A stretch of 38,703 nucleotides of DNA from Pseudomonadota bacterium (GTDB lineage: Bacteria; Pseudomonadota; Gammaproteobacteria; Steroidobacterales; Steroidobacteraceae), in assembly GCA_023391335.1 (NCBI GenBank), contig JAEWBG010000046.1, positions 1 to 38,703 on the forward strand, written 5' to 3'. This document shows positions 31,701 through 38,703 of this stretch, in pieces (position 1 is the stretch's first letter; each line of letters opens with the position of its first letter). The notes below the pieces were generated by a model that was given only the letters and a program-made list of their open reading frames with translations, did not search any database and had not been told where the DNA came from. The translations under genes and the position numbers were made by a program.

Positions 31701-33791
31701 TTACCACCCGTACCTCACCTCCCAAAACACCGTCCTTCCGCGTCCCGGAAAGTAACGATAGTTGCCGAAGGCAAAGTCGGCGCGATCCGCATACGCGACA
31801 TCGGTGAGGTTGTCGACGCGGATGGTCGAGCTCCATTCATTCGACAGTTGCCAGGCGAAGCGCAGGTTGAGCAATCGATAGCCGCCGTAGGTATGTGCAT
31901 TCGAGGCGTCGATGAAGTAGCGCCCAACTGATACGAGCTCAAGTTCGCTGTTGACGCGATCGAACGCACGCCAGTCAACTCGGGCGGTATTGATGTGGCG
32001 AGGTGCGGTGTCGATATCGCGCCCGGCGACGATGGTCTCGCCGGCATCGATGGTGCGGTTGAAGTCGTAAGTGTGTTTCGCGATCGTGCCGGCGAGTGCG
32101 AATCCCAGCGAATCGATGGGCCGGTACTGCAATTCGTATTCGATGCCGCGATGCTTGGTCTTCCCGTCGCTGACGTTCAGGCCGTTGCTGTCGCGGAAGA
32201 TGAAATGATTTTTACGCATCGCGAATGCAGCGAGCGAGTAGTTAAAGCGTTCGATGTGGCCGCGCGCACCCACTTCGATGCTATCGAGCGATTCGGAATC
32301 CAAGTTCGCGATGCTCTGTTGGCGCTGCAGTCGATAAAGCTCGTTCGTGTCTGGCGCACGCGACCCACGAGCGATGGCAACATACGTCATGTGATCTGGG
32401 CTGATCTGATACGCGAGCGATCCCCGAGCGGTCACATCGTTGAACGCGTCGTCGCGGTCGGCGGGGCGGCTGTAAAGGCAGCCATTCGTGCCGCATGTCG
32501 TGCCGTCTTCGCGAGTGTTTCCGGCGAGCATGCGATTGTCGTAGTTGTAGTGCACTGACTCGAATCGTGCGCCCAGCGTTGCCGTCCACTGCGAGGCGAT
32601 CGATTGTTCGAGCTGAGCATAGCCCGCCATGACTCGACTCTTCACGTCGTAATCGTAGTGCTTGCCCGCGGGACGGACGGCATTTGCTGCGGGCGGTCCG
32701 TCGGTGGCCGGCCCGCTTTGTGTTTCCTGAAGAAAGCCATCTGCGAGTTCTAGATCGACGCCTGTGAGCAGATGCGTCGATGCGCCGAGCGCGATGTCCA
32801 GTGAACCGAGCAGCCCGCCGGATTGCTGGCCGTTCTCTTCAACGGGCTTGCCGATCAGAAAGTGCTGCAGAAAATTCATTCGCGAGTAGCGCAGGAATGG
32901 CCGCAGCGAGAGTTGCACGTTCGAATTCAAATCATTTTGGTAGTGACCGGTGAGACGAACTGCAGTCGCGCGCCGATACGCTTCAGGATTCGGATTTGAT
33001 CGCGCCAGCGCGTCGTCCCTATACGCATCTTGGCCTTGGATGAATCCTGCGGTTTGTTGATCGAGATGAGTCGCGGCGAGCGATACGCCCCACTGTCGAT
33101 CGCGATCGTATTCGACATTGAGCTTTTGTTCCTCAAGGCCGGAAGAATCGCGCCATCCGCCATCGTGAGTTGCGGTGATCGCAGTTTGGAATGCTTCGTG
33201 CTCACCCGACCGTGCAACGGACAACTTGCCGCGGTAATAGTCGTTTGCACCGCTCTCGACTGCGAGAAACGAGCGTGCATCTTCGGGAGTGTGAATGACA
33301 TTGACTGCTCCGTGCATCGCCCCCGATCCGTAAACCACACCCGTCGGGCCGCGGAGCACTTCGATGCGTTGTGCCTGTTCGGTTTGCACTTCGAACAGTT
33401 CATTGACGTTGCAGAATCCGACTGGGCGAATCGGAACGCTGTTCTCGAGAAACAGGAACTCGCCGCACGAGCCTGGGCCGGACAACACCGGCGAACGAAT
33501 TGCGGTGAGGCTTTCCTGACCGCTGTTACGCTGAATCATCGCGCCCGCCACGCGATTGATCGCTTCGCTGTGATGGGTGGCGCCGAGCAGATCGATAGAT
33601 TCTGCGCTTATCTCCGTTGCACTGCCCGCGTATGTCTGAAGCGATTGCGGGGCGCGACGTGCAGTGACGATGATTTCATCGGGTGACTTGGCTTCGGGTG
33701 AGTCGGCGGCAGCGTTATATGAATGAGCGAGGACCGACACAGCAGCGATGCGCGTGAGCTTGCGAGCTAAAGAATTGGAAATGAGCGACAA
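31701..33791 (-). CDS. TonB-dependent outer-membrane receptor
   Basis: A 696-residue receptor. The start is TTG 33791, with GAGAG 7 nt upstream; no ATG precedes the signal peptide (RKLTRIAAVSVLAHSYNAAA). Immediately after lies SPDEIIVTARR, the TonB box region. The plug contains IEVLRGPTGVVYGSGAMHGAVNVI and a Cys pair in PGSCGEFLFL and VGFCNVNELFE. The 22-strand barrel ends with TIRVDNLTDVAYADRADFAF and GNYRYFPGRGRTVFWEVRYGW. Ligands of such receptors are siderophores, vitamins, sugars or PQQ. Its position 96 nt after a PQQ dehydrogenase on the same strand raises PQQ or that enzyme's substrate as candidate ligand. Confidence 0.93.
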   Translation of the reverse strand: MSLISNSLARKLTRIAAVSVLAHSYNAAADSPEAKSPDEIIVTARRAPQSLQTYAGSATEISAESIDLLGATHHSEAINRVAGAMIQRNSGQESLTAIRSPVLSGPGSCGEFLFLENSVPIRPVGFCNVNELFEVQTEQAQRIEVLRGPTGVVYGSGAMHGAVNVIHTPEDARSFLAVESGANDYYRGKLSVARSGEHEAFQTAITATHDGGWRDSSGLEEQKLNVEYDRDRQWGVSLAATHLDQQTAGFIQGQDAYRDDALARSNPNPEAYRRATAVRLTGHYQNDLNSNVQLSLRPFLRYSRMNFLQHFLIGKPVEENGQQSGGLLGSLDIALGASTHLLTGVDLELADGFLQETQSGPATDGPPAANAVRPAGKHYDYDVKSRVMAGYAQLEQSIASQWTATLGARFESVHYNYDNRMLAGNTREDGTTCGTNGCLYSRPADRDDAFNDVTARGSLAYQISPDHMTYVAIARGSRAPDTNELYRLQRQQSIANLDSESLDSIEVGARGHIERFNYSLAAFAMRKNHFIFRDSNGLNVSDGKTKHRGIEYELQYRPIDSLGFALAGTIAKHTYDFNRTIDAGETIVAGRDIDTAPRHINTARVDWRAFDRVNSELELVSVGRYFIDASNAHTYGGYRLLNLRFAWQLSNEWSSTIRVDNLTDVAYADRADFAFGNYRYFPGRGRTVFWEVRYGW

Positions 33792-33887
33792 AGTGAATCT
33801 CTCGAGATAGGTCAGCCAATCATGATCGTCTCAACCTCGGAATAGTTCCCGAGCTGCTCTCTGCCTTCATCCTCTTTGCGCGCTGGC

Positions 33888-35843
33888 TCATTGCTTGGGA
33901 AGTGCAAAGGCGACTAAGTAATCGCCGTGCTTGGTGTGTAGCGCTCCATGACCGCCGGCCGCAATGACGACGAACTGACGGCCGTCGAGTGCGTACGTCA
34001 TGGGCGTCGCTTGTCCGCCTGCGGGTAGCCTGCCTTTCCAAAGTTCACGGCCGGTCTCGATGTCGAACGCTCGCAGGTACTGGTCTGTAGCAGCAGCGAT
34101 GAAGACCAAGTCGCCCTCTGTCACGATCGGCCCACCCAAGTTCGGCATGCCGATCGTGCGCGATGGCATGAACCACGGCGCCGAATCGCGTGTCGAGCCC
34201 AGCATGATTTGCCAACGGATGGTATTCCGCCGCAGATCGATTGCAGCGAGCGTTCCCCAAGGCGGTGCCGTGCAAGGCAGGCCCCACGGTGAGGCGAGCA
34301 ATTCGCGCCGCATCGCATAGGGCGTGCCGCGTTGTTCCGCAAACTCTGCATCCTCGAAGTCTGCCGATGCGCGTTGCTTGGCCAGTTGATCTCTCGGGAT
34401 CAAGGTGACGACCATCGGCAGATGATTCACCGCGGCGAATACGAGTTGCCGATCGCTATCGAACGCGAGGCTGCCCCAATTCACTCCTCCCAGTGAGCTC
34501 GGCGAGACGATGCTGCCCTTCAGGCTCGGCGGGGTGAAGATGCCTTCGGATCGTAAGCTCGCGATGCGATCGCGACATTTGCCGCGATCGTAGAACGTCA
34601 ATCCCCACGCGTCGTCAGGGGTGATGGCTGCTTGCGATACCAGCGAGGGCGTCGATGGAAATGGTTGCGTTACGGATGCGACTTCGCCGGGAATATCTGA
34701 GCGCGGCACCGCTCGTTCATCCACCTCGAAGACGGGCGTTCCCGTTTCACGATCGAAGACGAACAGCATTCCGGTCTTCGTCGCCGCGACCACCACCGGA
34801 ATGAGCTTGCCTTCGCGTTCAATGTCGATCAGCAGCGGTTGCGCCGCGACGTCGTAGTCCCACAAATCGTGATGGATGAGTTGCTGATGCCAAACGAGCT
34901 CGCCGGTTTCGGCATTGAGTGCCACCAATGAGTTCGCGTGCTCATTGTTGCCCGCACGTTTGCCCCCGAAATAATCGGGTGCTGCAGAACCTGTTGGTAT
35001 GAACACGAGTCCGCGCGCGGGATCGACGGAGAGGATCGACCAAGCATTCGCGCCTCCAATGCGCGGCGTTGTTGTCGGCTCATCTCCGAGCGGATACCAG
35101 GACCAACGTTCGATACCGGTTCGCGCATCGAACGCCCGAACGACTCCGCTTTCGACATCAACCGCGCGGTTGTCGCCGATCGCGGATCCGACGATCACCA
35201 CGTCGCGATAGATGGCGGGCGGCGAGGTGACCAAGTATTCACCTGGCTCCGTGAGGTGCACGCCATGAGTGAGATTCACTGCGCCTCGCAGGCCGAATCC
35301 CGGACACACCTTTCCGGTATCGGCATCGAGCGCGATCAGACGCGCATCCAACGTGCCCAAAAGCACGCGCCGCGCGCAAACGCTATTCGATGGAGCTGCA
35401 GCGTCAACCCAAAGTGCGACACCACGCGAGGCAGCTTCGGCGTAACGCGTCGTGCGCGAGATGTGTGGGTCGTAGCGCCAGCGTTGAGTGCCAGTGACAG
35501 CATCGAGGGCGATCACGATGCTGGTCGCGGTGCTCACGTACAACGTGCGATCGAGTAGTACTGGTGTCGCCTCGAAAGTGAGCTTGTCGGCGCGTGCGAA
35601 TCCGGCTCCGAGCTCGCCGGTGCGATAAGTCCATGCGGTTTCGAGTTCGCCGACGTTGTTGCGATTGATCTGCGCCAGTGCAGAGGAACGGCTTCCGCCT
35701 GGATCTCCGCCATAGACCTGCCACTGCGGTTCGGTTTGCGTGTCGCTGTTGATGGCCGCGGCGCTTCCAGCAGCGAGGCATGCGATCGAGCCACAGCCGA
35801 GGATGGATGCGAAGGTCACCCGCGCAAGGAATGGAATTCTCAT
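33888..35843 (-). CDS. PQQ-dependent dehydrogenase (quinoprotein)
   Basis: A 651-residue periplasmic quinoprotein with an eight-bladed propeller. The signal peptide is RVTFASILGCGSIACLAAGSAAA. The mature part starts WQVYGGDPGGSRSSALAQI, typical of membrane glucose/quinate-type dehydrogenases. Propeller tryptophan motifs include GVVRAFDARTGIERWSW and NSLVALNAETGELVWHQQ. HHDLWDYDVAAQPLL is the conserved PQQ-site segment. It lacks the N-terminal membrane helices of Gcd and has no cytochrome domain or CXXCH, so electrons must leave through a separate carrier. The substrate (sugar or alcohol) is unknown. No pqq biosynthesis genes are in the window. It is upstream of the TonB receptor, probably in one operon. 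Confidence 0.93.
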   Translation of the reverse strand: MRIPFLARVTFASILGCGSIACLAAGSAAAINSDTQTEPQWQVYGGDPGGSRSSALAQINRNNVGELETAWTYRTGELGAGFARADKLTFEATPVLLDRTLYVSTATSIVIALDAVTGTQRWRYDPHISRTTRYAEAASRGVALWVDAAAPSNSVCARRVLLGTLDARLIALDADTGKVCPGFGLRGAVNLTHGVHLTEPGEYLVTSPPAIYRDVVIVGSAIGDNRAVDVESGVVRAFDARTGIERWSWYPLGDEPTTTPRIGGANAWSILSVDPARGLVFIPTGSAAPDYFGGKRAGNNEHANSLVALNAETGELVWHQQLIHHDLWDYDVAAQPLLIDIEREGKLIPVVVAATKTGMLFVFDRETGTPVFEVDERAVPRSDIPGEVASVTQPFPSTPSLVSQAAITPDDAWGLTFYDRGKCRDRIASLRSEGIFTPPSLKGSIVSPSSLGGVNWGSLAFDSDRQLVFAAVNHLPMVVTLIPRDQLAKQRASADFEDAEFAEQRGTPYAMRRELLASPWGLPCTAPPWGTLAAIDLRRNTIRWQIMLGSTRDSAPWFMPSRTIGMPNLGGPIVTEGDLVFIAAATDQYLRAFDIETGRELWKGRLPAGGQATPMTYALDGRQFVVIAAGGHGALHTKHGDYLVAFALPKQ

Positions 35844-35921
35844 CTGGAGGCGTGCTCTTTTCGGGCCACTTTAACAGACGGCCGGTTAGCGGCTCTTAAC
35901 ATCCAGTGAGCTGAAAGCACC

Positions 35922-35930
35922 TGCTACTAT
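35922..35930 (+). promoter_or_regulatory. Candidate extended -10 promoter of the patatin gene
   Basis: TGC-TACTAT matches an extended -10 element, 24 nt before the ATG at 35954, with a G-rich stretch (GGGGG) in the leader. The -35 region is weak. Confidence 0.4.
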
Positions 35931-35953
35931 TCGCACGGGGGCCGCAATTACAG

Positions 35954-38155
35954 ATGACACGATTTCGCTTCTTCTTGGGTGCTGTTGCAGCGATTGTGCT
36001 TGCGTTCGGGGCAAGCGCACAGGAGCAGGCGAGGCCGCGCGTTGGCCTGGTGCTCAGCGGCGGCGGTGCTCGCGGAGCGGCACACGTCGGTGTGCTCAAA
36101 GTGCTCGAAGAAATGCACGTTCCCATCGATGCGATTGCCGGCACCAGCATGGGCGCGGTCGTCGGCGGACTCTACGCATCCGGCATGAGTGCCGCCGAAA
36201 TCGAAGCGCTGTTCCGATCGGTCAATTGGCAAGATGCCTTCCAAGATCGTCCGCCGCGAGCGGAACTCGGCTACCGAAGAAAACAGGACGATCGTAATTT
36301 CCTCGTGCGTTTCGCGCTCGGTCTTACCGACAAAGGCGTGGTGCTGCCGCAGGGCCTAGTGCAAGGTCAAAAGCTGGAGCAAGTGCTGCGCAATGCCACG
36401 TTGTCCGTCAGCGAGATTCAAGATTTCGATCGCTTGCCGGTACCGTTTCGCGCAGTGGCCACGGATTTGGAAACCGGCGATGCGGTGTTGATGAAGTCCG
36501 GCGATCTGGTGAGCGCCATGCGTGCCAGCATGTCTGCCCCCGGCGTGTTCGCGCCTGCGCAACGCGATGGCCGCTTGCTGATCGATGGCGGCATCGTCAA
36601 TAACCTGCCGATCGATATCGCACGCCAGATGGGCGTCGACGTGTTGATCGTCGTCGACGTGAGTTTCCCGCTCTATGACCGCGATGAGCTGACTTCGCCG
36701 TTAGAAGTGACGAATCAGGCGTTCGCAATCCTGATTCGCAGCCGCACTCAAGAGCAGCGCGCGCTACTCACCGCGAAAGACATCGTGATCGATCCGAAAC
36801 TACCGCACTTCGCCTCGACCGATTTCGGACGTGTGCCGCAGGCGCTGCGCGCTGGAGAGGCAGCGGCGCGATTGAGCTCCGAGACCTTAGCGCCGCTCGC
36901 GATGAGCGAAAGTCAGTATCAACTTTATCTTGCCGCCCGGCATTCGCGCGCGACTGAGCTGCCGGAAGTCTCGTTCGTGCGTGCAGCACCGGAGTCATCG
37001 CAGTACGAAGACCTCATCGACGCAACGATGAGCGATCTAGTCGGCAAGGCGTTCGACAAAGCGTTGGTACGCAAGCGCCTCACGTCCCTCTATGCGCTCG
37101 ATCGTTTCGAATCCATCGATTACTCGATCGTGCAGGAGAACGGCGAGAGCGGGATCGAGCTGTCGCTGCGCCGTAAGAGCTGGGGGCCGAACTACGTTCG
37201 CGTGGGCCTGAATCTGGAAGACGACTTCGAAGGCAACAGCCGTTACAACGCAGCTGCGCGCTTCATCGTTACCGAACTCAATCATCTTGGCGGCGAGTGG
37301 CTCACGGATTTACAGATCGGCGATAACCCACGCTTCTTCAGCGAGTTCTACCAGCCGTTGTCGCTCGCGAGCCGTTATTTCATTGCACCGCAGGTCGAGT
37401 TCGAAGAACGCAGCATCTTCCAGCGCTCCGGCGGGCGGCGCATCGCGGAGTACCGGATTCGAACGTTTCAGGGCGGTATCGACGTCGGACGCGAACTTTC
37501 AAATTGGGGAGAGGTGCGCCTCGGCGTGCGCCGCGGCAGTGACCGCTCGCGCGTCCTGGTCGGCGATCCAGATCTGCCCACCGCCGAATTCGATCGCGGC
37601 GGACTCTTCGCACGCTTCTCGTACGACAAGCTCGACAGCATCTACTTCCCGCGACGCGGCCAGCAATTCGAACTCGAGTGGGACGGAGAGCGGGCTCGGC
37701 TGGGTGCGGACCGCGAATACGACGCGTTCGAAATGAACTGGTTGATCGCGCGCTCGTTCGATCGCCATACATTGATCTTCTGGACCAATGCCGGCACGAC
37801 GTTGGACTCGCTCAACACGCCTGAAAACGCATTCTCGTTGGGCGGCTTCTTGAACTTGTCCGGTCTGCCGCCGCGTTTCCTGTCGGGACCGCACTATGGC
37901 ATCGCGCGATTGATGTACTACCGACGCATCGGCCGCGGCGGTTCAGGCGTGTTGGACTTTCCCGCCTACGCAGGCCTCTCGCTTGAAGCCGGCAACACGT
38001 GGACCGATCGCTCGGAGATCAGCTTCGGCAACACGCACAAAGATGCGAGCCTGTTCTTCGGCGTCGACACCCCGCTCGGCCCGGTGTATCTCGCCACCGG
38101 CTTCGATGAAGGCGGCGACAGAGCGTTCTATTTGTTCTTGGGCAGGACGTTCTGA
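35954..38155 (+). CDS. Patatin-like phospholipase fused to an outer-membrane barrel (PlpD-like)
   Basis: A 733-residue protein with type Vd autotransporter layout. The signal peptide is FFLGAVAAIVLAFGASA. The patatin domain (about residues 29-310) has oxyanion hole GGGARG, nucleophile Ser65 in AGTSMGAVVGG, and catalytic Asp211 in LLIDGGIVNNLP. A POTRA-like segment follows at about 335-400, then a 16-strand Omp85-type barrel ending YLATGFDEGG and AFYLFLGRTF. In PlpD the lipase is moved across the outer membrane by its own barrel. Here the POTRA and barrel are complete. The substrate would be phospholipid. It is transcribed divergently from the PQQ dehydrogenase gene. Confidence 0.94.
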   Translation: MTRFRFFLGAVAAIVLAFGASAQEQARPRVGLVLSGGGARGAAHVGVLKVLEEMHVPIDAIAGTSMGAVVGGLYASGMSAAEIEALFRSVNWQDAFQDRPPRAELGYRRKQDDRNFLVRFALGLTDKGVVLPQGLVQGQKLEQVLRNATLSVSEIQDFDRLPVPFRAVATDLETGDAVLMKSGDLVSAMRASMSAPGVFAPAQRDGRLLIDGGIVNNLPIDIARQMGVDVLIVVDVSFPLYDRDELTSPLEVTNQAFAILIRSRTQEQRALLTAKDIVIDPKLPHFASTDFGRVPQALRAGEAAARLSSETLAPLAMSESQYQLYLAARHSRATELPEVSFVRAAPESSQYEDLIDATMSDLVGKAFDKALVRKRLTSLYALDRFESIDYSIVQENGESGIELSLRRKSWGPNYVRVGLNLEDDFEGNSRYNAAARFIVTELNHLGGEWLTDLQIGDNPRFFSEFYQPLSLASRYFIAPQVEFEERSIFQRSGGRRIAEYRIRTFQGGIDVGRELSNWGEVRLGVRRGSDRSRVLVGDPDLPTAEFDRGGLFARFSYDKLDSIYFPRRGQQFELEWDGERARLGADREYDAFEMNWLIARSFDRHTLIFWTNAGTTLDSLNTPENAFSLGGFLNLSGLPPRFLSGPHYGIARLMYYRRIGRGGSGVLDFPAYAGLSLEAGNTWTDRSEISFGNTHKDASLFFGVDTPLGPVYLATGFDEGGDRAFYLFLGRTF

Positions 38156-38160
38156 CGGGC

Positions 38161-38233
38161 GTGATGAAGGTGATGAAGTGATGAGGTGAACGGTGCAGCT
38201 CACCTACGCATTTCACCTCATCACTTCATCACC
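38161..38233. repeat. 22-bp perfect palindrome built of ~8-bp units
   Basis: GGTGATGAAGTGATGAGGTG with AA (38169-38190) is mirrored exactly at 38212-38233 around a 21-nt loop. Each arm is made of GTGATGAN-like 8-bp units. It lies between two convergent genes and may end both transcripts. Confidence 0.8.
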
Positions 38234-38239
38234 CCATCA

Positions 38240-38488
38240 CTATCTCTCGATCTTCTCAAACTCCACCGTCGGGGCATCGCCTGGGCGGAAGTAGATGTAG
38301 CGGCCGCCCATTTCTTTGATCGCACGGTCCCGTTCTTCGCGGGTTGCAAACCAGTGTTCCTTGGACCAGTCGCTGCCGACCAGATTCTTGAACGGATCGG
38401 TCGAGCGGGCTTTGACGCGGAATCCGAACGGAAGTTGTTTCGGGATGGGTTTGGCGAGGTTGTGTTCGTGGCAAATCGGCATGGTCAT
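38240..38488 (-). CDS. Small conserved protein of unknown function
   Basis: An 82-residue protein from ATG 38488 (or ATG 38482, MPICHEHNL). The upstream open frame looks like noise. Visible features are a CHEH motif near the N-terminus and a basic, aromatic body with EHWFATREERDRAIKEMGGR and YIYFRPGDAPTVEFEKIER. It is probably soluble. I do not recognise a named family, though the ending looks conserved rather than random. Its stop lies 7 nt from the 22-bp palindrome, opposite the patatin gene. Confidence 0.65.
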   Translation of the reverse strand: MTMPICHEHNLAKPIPKQLPFGFRVKARSTDPFKNLVGSDWSKEHWFATREERDRAIKEMGGRYIYFRPGDAPTVEFEKIER

Positions 38489-38703
38489 GACTCGAAACGG
38501 TGCAAGCGCGCGCCCGTCGGCGGGTGCGTAGAGTACCGAATCGTCCAAGCTGCTCGCCAGTCGCCGCACCGACACTTCGGGCGCTGTCACGCAAGAACCC
38601 GTCTTGCGGCGTTCCGATACCTCCGGCGTGCCGTTGCGGTGCGCATCGGTTCTCGACTGCCGTCGCATTCATTGCGCAATTGGCCTGTGGTGGCCGATAG
38701 GCC

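Noticed and set aside
38489..38703. Coding frames at the right edge, on both strands
   Set aside because: The extension of the small protein upstream of ATG 38488 and the rightward frame at 38500-38700 are Arg/Pro/Ser-rich, lack motifs and have no ribosome binding site. I see nothing definite in this stretch.

Overview
The window reads as chromosomal DNA of a Gram-negative gammaproteobacterium. Lipoproteins, several outer-membrane beta-barrels, a TonB-dependent receptor, an EptA-type lipid A transferase, a patatin-barrel fusion and GcvA-like and ArsR regulators all point that way. The CPA1 antiporter resembles Xanthomonadales homologues from memory, so a Xanthomonadales or Steroidobacter-like lineage is my guess; no rRNA is present to confirm it. 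I saw no tRNA, rRNA, CRISPR array, prophage or origin.

Layout. Positions 1-1076 hold an IS30-family transposase cut by the window edge; it abuts the 3' end of an unknown membrane protein (1126-2616). An exported alpha/beta hydrolase (3030-3989) and a two-helix potassium channel with an RCK domain (4375-5445) follow. Positions 5630-14002 are a patchwork of small cytosolic detoxification or stress genes: three VOC proteins, a PepE-like peptidase, two ArsR/AHSA1 regulatory pairs in opposite gene order, two glutathione S-transferases, a GFA-type zinc protein, an ABM monooxygenase, a frameshifted LysR regulator and an exported DsbA-like protein.

The most unusual part is a divergent locus of about 13.6 kb (14320-27930). 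Leftward run a hydrazine-synthase-alpha-like (HzsA-like) di-heme lipoprotein, an SH3-barrel protein, a barrel lipoprotein, a TlpA thioredoxin, a DUF4266 lipoprotein, a DUF3570 protein and a DUF3187 barrel. Rightward run a mono-heme protein, a di-heme LamG lipoprotein and a Tat-exported DUF1501-like protein. All appear exported and together carry five CXXCH haem sites. I read it as an undescribed envelope redox machine; its substrate is unknown.

To the right are a CPA1 Na+/H+ antiporter broken by one in-frame TAG, an EptA-type phosphoethanolamine transferase, a TonB receptor next to a PQQ dehydrogenase, a patatin-barrel protein and a small conserved protein.

A second theme is short-period repeats (7, 8 and 9 bp) and small palindromes that fill gaps between genes and in places reach into start codons, stop codons or a signal peptide. 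They cluster in the DUF3570/DUF4266/TlpA section and at the ends of eptA and the patatin gene.
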